A stretch of 29,034 nt of DNA from Clostridiaceae bacterium OM02-2AC (GCA_003481775.1 QULU01000048.1:1-29034); one strand, 5' to 3'. Counted from the first letter of the stretch, positions 1 through 7,247 are shown. A program made the numbers and translations. Notes: a model not told the origin generated them from the letters alone.

Positions 1-506
1 TGAGAACCACCGTATAAACCAGCTACAGCCAGTGCACCGAACAGGCAGCCCAAGATACCCATTTCGATGAAGTTGATGTTACGAATACCCTTTACATCTG
101 CGTTAGCAGCGTAGTCATCAGCCTTTGCCATCAGACCGGATACAATAGTAAATGTTAATGTTACAGCATATTGTCCGAATACTGCGAATGGAATCGCAAG
201 ACCCATAGCAGCTCCGACACCGTCTGCTGTTGCTTCCATACCAAGGGAAACTGCGAATACAGTTGCCATGATACCACCCAGAATTGCGTTAGGCGGCTGA
301 GCTCCACCGATTGGCATACTACCAATCTGAATCAGCTGATAAGCACCACCAACTACAATACCAAGCTGGAAGTTACCAAGAATCGCTCCTATTACAGGAC
401 AGGTAACGATTGGCTGATATAATGATTCTAAGAAACTGAACTGGTCAATTCCCATGATAAATGCCCATACGAACACCAGTAAAGCTTGAATGATATTTAC
501 ATCCAT
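1..506 (-). CDS. PTS mannose/sorbose-family EIIC subunit, partial (Aga-type)
   Basis: This is the N-terminal 168 codons of a PTS membrane subunit, read from the ATG at 504-506 off the left edge with no internal stop. An AAAGGAGAA ribosome binding site lies at 512-520. The protein opens MDVNIIQALLVFVWAFIMG and continues with hydrophobic helices and the motifs PIVTCPVIGAILGN, GGAYQLIQIGSMPIGGAQPP and ILGGIMATVFAV, all typical of EIIC of the mannose/fructose/sorbose family. In this family EIIC and EIID together form the sugar channel, with EIIA and EIIB passing phosphate from HPr. It follows the IIB gene by 61 nt on the same strand, and a IID gene would be expected just outside the window. The neighbouring agaS-like gene points to galactosamine or N-acetylgalactosamine as substrate, but the subunit itself does not reveal specificity. 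Confidence 0.93.
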   Translation of the reverse strand, partial: MDVNIIQALLVFVWAFIMGIDQFSFLESLYQPIVTCPVIGAILGNFQLGIVVGGAYQLIQIGSMPIGGAQPPNAILGGIMATVFAVSLGMEATADGVGAAMGLAIPFAVFGQYAVTLTFTIVSGLMAKADDYAANADVKGIRNINFIEMGILGCLFGALAVAGLYGGS

Positions 507-567
507 GTTGTTTCTCCTTTCAAATCAATGATTTAAGATAAGATTTTTTTAATTTTTTGATAAATTA

Positions 568-1044
568 TTATTTGAATAATTTATCGACGTTTTCTGAAGG
601 TGTATCTGGAACACGTTTAATTTCCAGCTCTACGCCCAAGTCCTTCAGTTTTTGAAACGTTGCAACATCGTTATCATCCACAGCAACAGAAGTGGCTACC
701 TGACGTTTACCATCTGCCATGTGCATGTTTCCGATATTGACTTTCTTGATTGGTACTCCACCTTCTACTAATCTCAGTACATCCTGTGGAGTTTCACAGA
801 TTATTGCAATGTGCTGTGCTGGACTTGCTTTTCCAATAATGTCAATTGTCTTCTGAATTGAGAAGAAACGTGTCTGCGCATAAGCTGGTGCAGCCATGTT
901 CATCAATCCCTGACGGAATTCATCTGTAGACACTGAATCATTGGCTACTAACAGAAGATTTGCTCCTACAACTCCACACCACTGTGTTGCAACCTGTCCG
1001 TGAATCAAACGGTTATCAATTCTTGTTAATACGATATCTGGCAT
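568..1044 (-). CDS. PTS mannose/sorbose-family EIIB subunit (AgaV/AgaB-like)
   Basis: Cytoplasmic phosphocarrier EIIB of 158 residues, the usual length for the sorbose/mannose family. The start has the signature RIDNRLIHGQVATQW, in which His15 is the expected phosphorylation site. ANLLLVAND and VNIGNMHMADGKRQVA are also typical and resemble the AgaV/AgaB branch that I know from E. coli. It receives phosphate from EIIA (3439-3867) and passes it to the sugar bound by EIIC/EIID. It is the first gene of a minus-strand unit with IIC and has a leader of about 100 nt carrying a cre-like box and an inverted repeat. The start is preceded by GAAGGGAGAGAG. Function as EIIB is secure; the sugar is inferred from agaS nearby. 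Confidence 0.95.
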   Translation of the reverse strand: MPDIVLTRIDNRLIHGQVATQWCGVVGANLLLVANDSVSTDEFRQGLMNMAAPAYAQTRFFSIQKTIDIIGKASPAQHIAIICETPQDVLRLVEGGVPIKKVNIGNMHMADGKRQVATSVAVDDNDVATFQKLKDLGVELEIKRVPDTPSENVDKLFK

Positions 1045-1081
1045 TTTGCTCTCTCCCTTCTACCATTAGACATGAACTAAT

Positions 1082-1112
1082 TTATCGAACCTTGATGAGG
1101 TGGATTCGATAA
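1082..1112 (-). promoter_or_regulatory. Perfect 8-bp inverted repeat in the IIB leader
   Basis: TTATCGAA (1082-1089) and TTCGATAA (1105-1112) are perfect inverted repeats 15 nt apart, ending 38 nt before the IIB start codon. It could be an RNA hairpin in the leader or an operator. It abuts the cre-like box. No T-run follows, so it is not an intrinsic terminator. Confidence 0.55.
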
Positions 1113-1125
1113 GTAAACCCTTTCA
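1112..1125 (-). promoter_or_regulatory. cre-like CcpA site in the IIB leader
   Basis: On the minus strand the sequence is TGAAAGGGTTTACT, differing from the cre consensus TGWAARCGYTWNCW mainly by GG in place of the central CG. It lies just downstream of the probable start of transcription for the IIB-IIC unit, a place where CcpA would block elongation. It fits an amino-sugar PTS under catabolite repression. Confidence 0.5.
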
Positions 1126-1147
1126 GTTCACTTAGATTCTATGTCAA

Positions 1148-1158
1148 AATATAGCATA
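1148..1158 (-). promoter_or_regulatory. Probable -10 region of the IIB-IIC promoter
   Basis: The minus strand reads TATGCTATATT, which gives overlapping -10-like hexamers. No acceptable -35 hexamer lies 16-18 nt upstream; the AraC-type direct repeats occupy that place. This is what an activator-dependent promoter looks like. Confidence 0.4.
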
Positions 1159-1162
1159 ATTC

Positions 1163-1195
1163 TTTACACTTTTTATCAGTGATTTTGCACTTTTT
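1163..1195 (-). promoter_or_regulatory. Two direct repeats 21 bp apart, probable AraC-regulator operator
   Basis: On the minus strand AAAAAGTGCAAA (1195 to 1184) and AAAAAGTGTAAA (1174 to 1163) differ at one base and repeat with a period of exactly 21 bp, two helical turns. Paired direct half-sites two turns apart, just upstream of a promoter, are typical of AraC-family binding. The adjacent regulator gene at 1457-2638 is the natural candidate. Confidence 0.65.
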
Positions 1196-1432
1196 AGTAA
1201 TTTTCCAGAGATTTCACAGGTAAATAATGCAAACTATCAGAAATATACATACCGGCATCAAAATTTTACATATTCCCATGATTTTTGTTAATTGTGTGAT
1301 AAATATTTAAAATTCATCTTTTTTTATTACCATTTCTATTTTATGAAAACACTTACATAAATACGGTCGATTTTCAACGATTTCATAGCTGTTTGATTTT
1401 CTACCTTTTTGCTTTTCTAACAAAACTGAATT

Positions 1433-1441
1433 TGATATACT
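1433..1441 (+). promoter_or_regulatory. Extended -10 element for the AraC-family gene
   Basis: TGATATACT matches the extended -10 pattern TG-n-TATAAT with one mismatch. A poor -35 (TTTTCT) lies 17 nt upstream. The start would fall near 1448, leaving a very short leader, consistent with the TTG at 1466 as start codon. Confidence 0.4.
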
Positions 1442-1456
1442 AATAGTAATGAGAGG

Positions 1457-2638
1457 GTGATTGCTTTGTTTAATAAAACAACAAGTTTTATTTTCAATAA
1501 ATATGGTGAAATCGTCAATGAGCTCACAAAGCGTCAAACACCGAAGCTAAGCCGTACGATCGTCAAGCTGAAAGATAAAAGCTTCGATAATTTCATGTTC
1601 TATAACAGTGATATCTACGTTCGTGTGCAAAGTGGAATCGTTATGCTGGTAGTTACAAAGGATGATACTGCCAGAAGCTATGAACGATTTGTAGTACATC
1701 GGCATATTAAGATACGAAAAGGTGTCAAATTCAATTTTTTATGCATATCCTCCAGTGCAAAGCTGGAAGTAGAAATGGATTTCAAAGCAAAGAAAAGGCA
1801 AATGTCAACATATGATCATAACCCGATCGTCTATGAACCCATTGTACCGACCTTCGAGGTGAAAGAAATTCTCGCTTACTATTATCAGGTCCGCAATGCC
1901 AGCTATACCTTTCCCGGTGAAAAACACAATTACTGGGAGCTGACCTTTATCGACAACGGTGAACTGGAAACGACGGTCGACGGTGAAACATATAAGCTGG
2001 ATGAATTAGATCTTATTTTATACGCCCCCGGGCAGTATCATACACAAAAAACCGGTCATGCAAAATCATGTTCCTATCTGACCATCATGTTTGATATGGA
2101 AATACCGGAATCCTATCTTGTCACGAACCGTGTCTACAATGCACACCGTGATATACACAATGCTTTAAACAATTTTATCAAGGTCTCCAGTAACGATATG
2201 CTCTATGACAGTGAATTGATGCTTTGTTATATGAAGGAGCTGCTTATTAAAATTCTGCAATATGACTTCCTCTCCAGTTCTCCGGTCGCATCAACTCCGA
2301 TGCAGCAGCGTTTTGAAAATGAGCTGTTGAATGAAATTGTGATTTTTATCAATGACAGTATCTATGAACAGATTACCATAGAAGAAATCTGTCTGAAATT
2401 TTCAATATCACGCTCCAGCCTGCAAACGCTCTTTAAAAACAACCTCGGTGTTGCACCAAAACAGTATATCAGCGATCTGAAGCTTAACAAAAGCAAGCTG
2501 CTCATCAAAGAGAGTGTCTATACGATCAGTGAAATCGCCAGTATGATGGGGTTCACCTCCATCCATTATTTCTCAAGGAAATTCAAGCAGCAGTTCGGTA
2601 TTACGCCAACAGATTATGCGAAGACTATTTACAATTAG
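1457..2638 (+). CDS. AraC-family transcriptional regulator of the PTS locus
   Basis: A 393-residue AraC/XylS-type regulator. The last ~105 residues hold two helix-turn-helix units (ITIEEICLKFSISRSSLQTLF and the second around YTISEIASMMGFTSIHYFSRKF), ending in the family signature FGITPTDY. The middle (about 150-230) looks like a cupin sensor: HNYWELTFIDNGELET and APGQYHTQKTGHAKSC. An N-terminal extension of ~140 residues is unassigned. The first in-frame start is GTG at 1457, but GAGAGG at 1451-1456 abuts it. The TTG at 1466 has better spacing, so the true start may be three codons in. It lies between two minus-strand PTS units and diverges from IIB, so control of IIB-IIC by binding the direct repeats at 1163-1195 is the obvious inference. 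The inducer is probably an amino sugar or derivative; this is not shown. Confidence 0.93.
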   Translation: MIALFNKTTSFIFNKYGEIVNELTKRQTPKLSRTIVKLKDKSFDNFMFYNSDIYVRVQSGIVMLVVTKDDTARSYERFVVHRHIKIRKGVKFNFLCISSSAKLEVEMDFKAKKRQMSTYDHNPIVYEPIVPTFEVKEILAYYYQVRNASYTFPGEKHNYWELTFIDNGELETTVDGETYKLDELDLILYAPGQYHTQKTGHAKSCSYLTIMFDMEIPESYLVTNRVYNAHRDIHNALNNFIKVSSNDMLYDSELMLCYMKELLIKILQYDFLSSSPVASTPMQQRFENELLNEIVIFINDSIYEQITIEEICLKFSISRSSLQTLFKNNLGVAPKQYISDLKLNKSKLLIKESVYTISEIASMMGFTSIHYFSRKFKQQFGITPTDYAKTIYN

Positions 2639-3076
2639 TTAAAGCCTGCGAAATGCGTGATACGCCTAAGAGGCTGCATAAAGCATAAATTCTTTATCTG
2701 ATTCTACTCTGTCTCAGAATACGCAAATGGCAAAAAGGAAGAATGAAGTCAATACACCAAAATTATTGATTTTAAGCTTCCTTTTTTCGTTATCTGCTTG
2801 CATAAAGCTATCCATATACCTGTTTTCTTACAGGGGATATAATATTCAAGCATGGATGGTACTGTTTTCTTCTGATTATAACACCGGCTGCTTACTTGCT
2901 GTGTTTTCAGAAATGAAGGCCGCAAGCAGAAAGGATAAACAAAGTCGAAACCGTCTATTCCTTTCTTCCCTATAACTATGACTAACTCATAGAATTCTAA
3001 TACTGACTATGGAGCAAGGAAGGAACAGCTATATAAATATAGGAAAGCATCCTTCCTCGAATTACAGAATGTATAG
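2639..3076. other. Intergenic stretch without a convincing gene
   Basis: About 440 nt between the convergent araC and YajC-like genes. Two frames (2727-2975 and 3009-3299, plus) have no ribosome binding site and no family-like sequence. Weak inverted repeats are present, for instance GGAAGGA near 3014 pairing with TCCTTCC near 3050, and ATAAAG/CTTTAT near 2680. I see no clear araC terminator with a T-run; the hairpin at 3077-3114 could stop transcription from both sides. Confidence 0.5.
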
Positions 3077-3116
3077 AAAAAAGTACACAATTCACTCTCA
3101 AACTGTGTACTTTTCT
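3077..3116. terminator. Bidirectional intrinsic terminator
   Basis: AAAAGTACACA (3079-3089) and TGTGTACTTTT (3104-3114) form a perfect 11-bp stem with a 14-nt loop. It has A-tract on the left and T-rich sequence on the right, so it works on both strands. It stands 5 nt past the YajC-like stop and ends the agaS-IIA-YajC-like unit; it may also end the araC transcript. Confidence 0.85.
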
Positions 3117-3118
3117 TA

Positions 3119-3424
3119 TTATTTTGTTTTTGAAGAGCTTCTTTTATCCAGCACCTGGTTGACAGCAAGTCTGGAAATTGTTATTTCAATCCCCTTTGCC
3201 ACTTCAACATCGAGGTACTCTTCCTTTGCACGGATTATTTTTCCCCTGATACCGCCTGCGAACAGGATATCCTTCCCCGGCTTCATACGGTTGAGCTGAT
3301 CCTTCAGTTCCTCTCTTTTCTTTTTCATCATTCGCGCGCTTACGATATAATAGATGATCAGAAAGCAGATGAGAAGGAAACCAAGGGTAATGCAGCACCA
3401 GAGTATGGTATGCCAATCAATCAT
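3119..3424 (-). CDS. YajC-family single-pass membrane protein in the PTS operon
   Basis: A 101-residue protein with one N-terminal membrane helix (about 7-29, ILWCCITLGFLLICFLIIYY). A YajC-like soluble part follows: a basic stretch (MMKKKREELKDQLNRM), then KPGKDILFAGGIRGKI, the usual GD-x-VVT-x-GGI-x-G core, then VDV/ITISR-like strands. YajC proper is an accessory subunit of SecDF-YidC. This copy sits 14 nt after the EIIA gene, in a sugar-PTS operon that ends directly at its own terminator. I recall YajC-like genes annotated in PTS loci for hyaluronan/chondroitin-type sugars in streptococci, so the association recurs and is not unique here. A role in assembling or stabilising the IIC/IID channel is conjecture. 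AGAGGAAGC precedes the ATG. Confidence 0.85.
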   Translation of the reverse strand: MIDWHTILWCCITLGFLLICFLIIYYIVSARMMKKKREELKDQLNRMKPGKDILFAGGIRGKIIRAKEEYLDVEVAKGIEITISRLAVNQVLDKRSSSKTK

Positions 3425-3438
3425 GAATCAGCTTCCTC

Positions 3439-3867
3439 TTAGATTCCGTCTGTTGGTTCTTCCTGCTGAACAGGCTTAAATTCATAACGAACAACCTGAT
3501 CTTTTCCAGTGTTCATCGCCATTTCTGTCAGCATTCCCAGTTCTTCCACAAACTGACGTCCCATGTTGACTTCAATCAGCATCGGCAGATTTGTTCCGGC
3601 AACAACCTCAACATTACCTCTTGGGTATCCTACCATAACTGCAGTCTTGAATGGAGAGCCTCCACCAAGGTCAGACAGAACCAGAACGCCTTCGCAGTCC
3701 TTCAGTTCGTCCAGTGCCTTTGTTAATTCACGTTCCAGATCATCTACAGAATAGCTTTCCAGAAAGTCTACTGCTACATAATTCTTAGGTTCTCCGGCAA
3801 TCAGCTTCAAGGAGCTGGTCAGTCCGGATGCAAAATTACCGTGTCCGGTTACGATTAGTCCGATCAT
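3439..3867 (-). CDS. PTS mannose/sorbose-family EIIA subunit (AgaF-like)
   Basis: Cytoplasmic EIIA of 142 residues, the family's usual size for a stand-alone subunit. The N-terminus MIGLIVTGHGNFASGL carries the phospho-accepting His9. LVLSDLGGGSPFKTA and AGTNLPMLIEV are the conserved core of the EIIA-Man fold. It takes phosphate from HPr and gives it to EIIB His15. It starts 17 nt after agaS with GGAGG upstream, and is followed after 14 nt by the YajC-like gene, so agaS, EIIA and YajC-like probably share one transcript. EIIA being encoded apart from IIB/IIC, across an oppositely oriented regulator gene, is a slightly unusual arrangement. Confidence 0.95.
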   Translation of the reverse strand: MIGLIVTGHGNFASGLTSSLKLIAGEPKNYVAVDFLESYSVDDLERELTKALDELKDCEGVLVLSDLGGGSPFKTAVMVGYPRGNVEVVAGTNLPMLIEVNMGRQFVEELGMLTEMAMNTGKDQVVRYEFKPVQQEEPTDGI

Positions 3868-3884
3868 ATTTGTATCCTCCGTTC

Positions 3885-5069
3885 TTATCTTTTTGTGTAA
3901 GGGTGCAGAATTACACCTTTTACAACACGGTTAACCTCTCCCGTAGGACATGGGTTATCCGGAGTTATATCATATGATAAAGATTTGAATAATGCAAGTA
4001 CCTGAGCAGCAACGATGTAATCAAATCCCAGGAATGCGTTTTCATGCTCGTTCTCCAGATCGAATGAGAATGCAAAATCAACCAGACCTGCAACCTCCTC
4101 GTCACGCTTATTCATGATTGCCATCAGCTTGTTGCCTTTACGCTGCGGGCTCATTTCCTTAATCAGGTCCACTTCATACTGACGCGTATATGCATCATCA
4201 CTCAGATAAACGATGGTCAGTGTATCATCATTGATAATGGATTTTGGTCCATGACGGAATCCCATTGGAGAATCATACATTGTCGCAACGCGTCCGGCAG
4301 TCAGCTCCAAAATTTTCAGCTGAGATTCCTGTGCGATTCCCTTCAGGCAGTTTGCACCAAGGTAAACGATACGGTTGAAGTCATATGCACCAACGGCATC
4401 CTTGAAGAATTCCCAGTTGTTGGCAAGCATTCTTTCTGCAGCCTTGATAACATCCTCCAGCTCTGCCTTTACTTCATCCAGATTGTCCAGACTGAAGCAC
4501 AGCAGGGTAGCCAGCATCATGTTAGAGAAGCTGGAAGTCATTGCGAAGCTTTGATCATGTGTTTCAGGAGTCAGATTGATTGCATATGCATTCTCTCTTT
4601 TTTCTGCTGCCTTTGAAAGAGCACCCTCGTGATTGCAGGTAATGAACAGGTGATACAGGTTCTTACCGCATACCTCATCCGCTACATCAACTGCACCTAC
4701 AGATTCCGGTGAGTTTCCACTGCGTCCATAAGAAATCAGCAGTGTCGGTTTTGTCTGAGACAGATAATTTTCCGGAGCTGATACGATATCTGTTGTAGCA
4801 TATGATTTTGTTTTATAGTTTGTTCTCTTGCTCACGTATGTGAAAATGGCGTTTCCTACGAATTCACTGGTACCTGCACCGGTCAGGATGATATCGTAGT
4901 CATCGTGCTTTGTTACGTTTTCAATAAATGCCTTGATTTCTTCCTTGTGTTCCTCTACCTGTTTGATGGTTTTTTTCCAGGTGTTCGGCTGCTGGTTAAT
5001 TTCTGTTGCCGTGTAAATTCCTTTTAAACTTTCCCATTCTTTTGTGTCTTTTCCAAAGATCATGTTCAT
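3885..5069 (-). CDS. agaS: AgaS-type SIS-domain galactosamine-6-phosphate deaminase/isomerase
   Basis: A 394-residue double-SIS protein close in length and sequence to AgaS (384 residues in E. coli). Matching blocks are DIILTGAGTSEFVGN, TLLISYGRSGNSPESVGAVDVA, the GALSKAA-HDQSFAMTSSFSNMM segment, LELTAGRVATMYDSPMGFRHGPKS and, near the end, NPCPTGEVNRVVKGVILHPY. AgaS converts galactosamine-6-phosphate to tagatose-6-phosphate and ammonia, the step after uptake by the Aga PTS. AAAAGGAGTG sits only 3 nt before the first ATG and 9 nt before the second (5061-5063), so translation may start two codons later. A sigma-A-like promoter lies at 5112-5140. The next steps (tagatose-6-P kinase, aldolase, GalNAc-6-P deacetylase) are not in this window. 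A related glucosamine- or fructosamine-phosphate SIS enzyme is possible, but the AgaS match runs the whole length. Confidence 0.9.
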   Translation of the reverse strand: MNMIFGKDTKEWESLKGIYTATEINQQPNTWKKTIKQVEEHKEEIKAFIENVTKHDDYDIILTGAGTSEFVGNAIFTYVSKRTNYKTKSYATTDIVSAPENYLSQTKPTLLISYGRSGNSPESVGAVDVADEVCGKNLYHLFITCNHEGALSKAAEKRENAYAINLTPETHDQSFAMTSSFSNMMLATLLCFSLDNLDEVKAELEDVIKAAERMLANNWEFFKDAVGAYDFNRIVYLGANCLKGIAQESQLKILELTAGRVATMYDSPMGFRHGPKSIINDDTLTIVYLSDDAYTRQYEVDLIKEMSPQRKGNKLMAIMNKRDEEVAGLVDFAFSFDLENEHENAFLGFDYIVAAQVLALFKSLSYDITPDNPCPTGEVNRVVKGVILHPYTKR

Positions 5070-5111
5070 TCACTCCTTTTCTGGATTTGAAATCCTTTTC
5101 ATTACGATTTC

Positions 5112-5140
5112 ATTATAGCTCAGCGTTTATAAAAAAACAA
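5112..5140 (-). promoter_or_regulatory. Sigma-A-like promoter of agaS
   Basis: On the minus strand -35 TTGTTT (5140 to 5135), a 17-nt spacer and -10 TATAAT (5117 to 5112), about 35 nt before the ribosome binding site. The spacer holds ATAAACGCTGAGC, a poor cre match with three or more mismatches, which I would not rely on. Confidence 0.7.
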
Positions 5141-5161
5141 CGAGGTGCGCAAAATGTTGTT
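5136..5161. promoter_or_regulatory. Inverted repeat overlapping the agaS -35
   Basis: AACAAC (5136-5141) and GTTGTT (5156-5161) are inverted repeats 14 nt apart, overlapping the agaS -35 hexamer. The spacing would suit a dimeric repressor or activator. It does not match the direct repeats at 1163-1195, so one shared regulator is not shown. Confidence 0.3.
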
Positions 5162-5202
5162 AATTTGTACAAAATTATTGCTAATTTATATTCTTGTTTT
5201 GC

Positions 5203-5231
5203 TAGACGAAAAAAGCGTTTCCATATATAAT
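5203..5231 (+). promoter_or_regulatory. Promoter of the 5251-5817 membrane protein gene
   Basis: -35 TAGACG (5203-5208), a 17-nt spacer and perfect -10 TATAAT (5226-5231), with a start near 5238 and an AGGTGA ribosome binding site at 5241. The very short leader leaves no room for leader regulation. Confidence 0.6.
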
Positions 5232-5250
5232 GTAGACTAGAGGTGATAAC

Positions 5251-5817
5251 ATGGCTAATAAAGCTGTAAATAAGAAGAAAAAAGGCATGAATGGTGAAGA
5301 GCTTGCCGGCATGCATATCTATAAGGATGATCACAACCGCTATGTGTATTATAATGTTTTCGATCATGTCGGTTACATTCTGAACGATATTCCAAAATAC
5401 AAAACGTATAGTTCCCGTTTCATCGTAGGTCTGATCGGCGGTATTCTGGCCTACTCCTTTGATTTGGGAGCTCTGCTTTCCATCGTCATCGGTGTTGCGG
5501 CTTACGCACTGATGGAGATAAAATTCCGTTTGTTCCTGAAAAAACAGTCACAGATACCGAATTTTAAGCCAAAGGAACGCCCGCCACGTTTATTGACGGC
5601 CGCAAGTGAGGAAACGAAGAAGATTTATATGAAGATTGCAGCCTATCTGCTGTTTGGTATCCTGATCATTCTGCTTCCGTTCTCAGAGGGCGGTTATGAT
5701 GATATGATGAAAGCCATGTGTATTGCATTGGGCATTCTTGCGATTGGTGTTTCCCTGTTTCAGGTACGCGCTTTGTTTTATAAGAAGGCCAATCCTTCGC
5801 TGACAGATAAGAAATAA
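5251..5817 (+). CDS. Hypothetical four-helix membrane protein
   Basis: I do not recognise this 188-residue protein. It has a lysine-rich N-terminus (KAVNKKKKGMNGEEL) and a soluble stretch with YKDDHNRYVYYNVFDHVGYIL. Two membrane helices follow (about 57-90, RFIVGLIGGILAY and LLSIVIGVAAYALM), then a basic cytoplasmic loop (KKQSQIPNFKPKERPPR). Two more helices lie at about 126-143 and 150-170, and the tail is charged. Signal for expression is good: AGGTGA at 5241-5246 before the ATG, a -10 TATAAT at 5226-5231, and a terminator directly after the stop. It is monocistronic and divergent from agaS, so it need not belong to the PTS pathway. Similar small membrane proteins are common unknowns in Firmicutes. 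Confidence 0.85.
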   Translation: MANKAVNKKKKGMNGEELAGMHIYKDDHNRYVYYNVFDHVGYILNDIPKYKTYSSRFIVGLIGGILAYSFDLGALLSIVIGVAAYALMEIKFRLFLKKQSQIPNFKPKERPPRLLTAASEETKKIYMKIAAYLLFGILIILLPFSEGGYDDMMKAMCIALGILAIGVSLFQVRALFYKKANPSLTDKK

Positions 5818-5826
5818 GTAAGTATC

Positions 5827-5853
5827 GGATATCCTCTTATGGATATCCTTTTC
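5827..5853 (+). terminator. Intrinsic terminator after the membrane protein gene
   Basis: GGATATCC (5827-5834) and GGATATCC (5841-5848), a self-complementary octamer used twice, form an 8-bp stem with a 6-nt loop, followed by TTTTCTT. It begins 10 nt after the stop. The 150 nt that follow to 6009 are pyrimidine-rich and hold nothing I recognise. Confidence 0.75.
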
Positions 5854-6009
5854 TTATCAATTTTTAACCTCCTTTTTCTTCTCCTCCTTTGCCGTCTTCT
5901 TTTTCATGCATATCCTTTTCTTATTAACGTAATAGCTTCTTTTTCAAGCAGATATCAATATCGTATCATCCTCATATAACTATGCATCCTACAGCATGCT
6001 AATTCTCAC

Positions 6010-6035
6010 AAAAAAAGATATGCACGCTGCATATC
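6010..6035 (-). terminator. Intrinsic terminator of the GNAT unit
   Basis: GATATGCA (6017-6024) and TGCATATC (6028-6035) form a perfect 8-bp stem with a CGC loop. On the minus strand seven Ts follow (6016 to 6010). It begins 1 nt past the stop codon of the GNAT gene. Confidence 0.85.
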
Positions 6036-6036
6036 C

Positions 6037-6951
6037 TTAATAATATTCATGAATCCAAAGCGGCCGCAGTGCAGAAGCAAAGGCCTCGGCAGCGGATTTC
6101 ACCTCCAGATTGTAAAGCTTGTTGAAAAGCTCCGGGTTATTGATTCTGGCCATGATGAACGGCTGTTTCTTAGGAATTAGCAGGGGAAATATTTTTTCCA
6201 GCTTCTCACTCTGGGATACCTCTACAAGAATTTCCTGCTCCTTGCCGATTGCCGCCTTCAGCAAACGCATCAATACGACAGATTCCAGATAGACTGCTTC
6301 TTCCACATGAATCTCCTGTTTTTTCTTATGGAAAATCAGATAGCCACAAACCTCACCCTGTCGGTTCCGATATACCACCATCTGCTTCTGTGTAACCACA
6401 ATTTCATTCAGCAGTAATACATAATATTCCCGATCACGCACGTAGCAGCCATCAAAGTGCTTCGTAAAATTCTGATAGGCCTGTAACAGCTCCTGCGGCT
6501 CGGCCGCATAGGAAATGTTTGTCAAAGAAACCTTATGCAGACATTCTCTGGGAACCGTATACAGCTTTCTCTCATACACGGTCTCAAATCCGAACTGCTC
6601 ATACAGCTTTGGGTAGAAGCCGCGAATCAGTGTTACCAGATGATTATGTCCCGCCTCATCAAGCGCCGATTCCATCAGTCTGCGCATATGTCCTCTCCTG
6701 CGGTAATCAGGCAAAGTGGATACACCGAGTATGTAGCTGATTTTCAGCTGCTTGTCGCGTAAACGAAGGATATGCTCATTGAGCTGCAGACTGGAGATAA
6801 TGCGCTGATCCTGTTCCAGAGCAATACAGCGTCCCTTGTCGAATATATTTTTAAAATAAAAATTCAGATAATTGCGGTTTTGGTTTGGATACGACTGCTT
6901 CCATAATTCATATATTTCTGCCTTGTCCTGCTTCCCTGCATCTCTCAGCAT
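6037..6951 (-). CDS. GNAT-family N-acetyltransferase, Eis-like
   Basis: A 304-residue acetyltransferase. The acetyl-CoA-binding motif A is visible as YILGVSTLPDYRRRGHMRRLMESAL (split here: YILGVSTLPDYRRRG then HMRRLM), followed by FYPKLYEQFGFE, the usual region around the catalytic tyrosine of GNATs. The longer C-terminal half (from ~130) has a second GNAT-like segment (VVYRNRQGEVCGYLIFHKKK) and a tail MARINNPELFNKLYN, like the sterol-carrier-type end of the Eis/COG4552 family, though shorter than the ~400 residues usual there. The acceptor is unknown. It lies 3 nt after the small membrane protein gene (same transcript) and its stop abuts a hairpin terminator. The start has only a weak Shine-Dalgarno (GATGAG), consistent with translational coupling. 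Confidence 0.88.
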   Translation of the reverse strand: MLRDAGKQDKAEIYELWKQSYPNQNRNYLNFYFKNIFDKGRCIALEQDQRIISSLQLNEHILRLRDKQLKISYILGVSTLPDYRRRGHMRRLMESALDEAGHNHLVTLIRGFYPKLYEQFGFETVYERKLYTVPRECLHKVSLTNISYAAEPQELLQAYQNFTKHFDGCYVRDREYYVLLLNEIVVTQKQMVVYRNRQGEVCGYLIFHKKKQEIHVEEAVYLESVVLMRLLKAAIGKEQEILVEVSQSEKLEKIFPLLIPKKQPFIMARINNPELFNKLYNLEVKSAAEAFASALRPLWIHEYY

Positions 6952-6954
6952 ACG

Positions 6955-7221
6955 TTACTCATCATCCCGTTCTGTGAATTCCACATCAATGACATCATCG
7001 GAATCCAGATTGGAAGTGTTGCCGGTTGTGTAATCCTCCTGCTGCTGATTCCATTCAGTTTCATATTCCTCCATATGCCTGCGGACCTTTCGCTTGGCAT
7101 ACCAGATAAGTATGGATAACGCAATCACAAGGATTGCGACGATTGGCAATATCACCGGCAGCAGTGTTATCACAATGTAAATGACCAGGCAGATAAAGAG
7201 TAGATAAATGATAACATCCAT
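6955..7221 (-). CDS. Small membrane protein of unknown function
   Basis: An 88-residue protein with two closely spaced hydrophobic segments (about 2-22 and 24-42: LLFICLVIYIVITLLPVILP and IVAILVIALSILIWY). A basic turn (KRKVRRHMEE) and an acidic, Gln/Glu/Asp-rich tail follow. I do not recognise a family. It is the first gene of a two-gene unit with the GNAT at 6037-6951. A near-consensus promoter (TTCACA, 17 nt, TATAAT) lies 30-55 nt upstream and a GAGGAA ribosome binding site precedes the ATG, so it is very probably expressed. The acidic cytoplasmic tail could be a protein-interaction site, but nothing in the sequence says for what. Confidence 0.8.
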   Translation of the reverse strand: MDVIIYLLFICLVIYIVITLLPVILPIVAILVIALSILIWYAKRKVRRHMEEYETEWNQQQEDYTTGNTSNLDSDDVIDVEFTERDDE

Positions 7222-7247
7222 GTACGATTTCCTCGCTTTCTTCTCTC

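Noticed and set aside
2727..2975. Plus-strand 82-codon frame with a hydrophobic stretch, after araC
   Set aside because: No ribosome binding site, no promoter and no family-like sequence; read as non-coding.
5118..5134. cre site in the agaS promoter spacer
   Set aside because: ATAAACGCTGAGC has the central CG but three or more mismatches; not strong enough to list.
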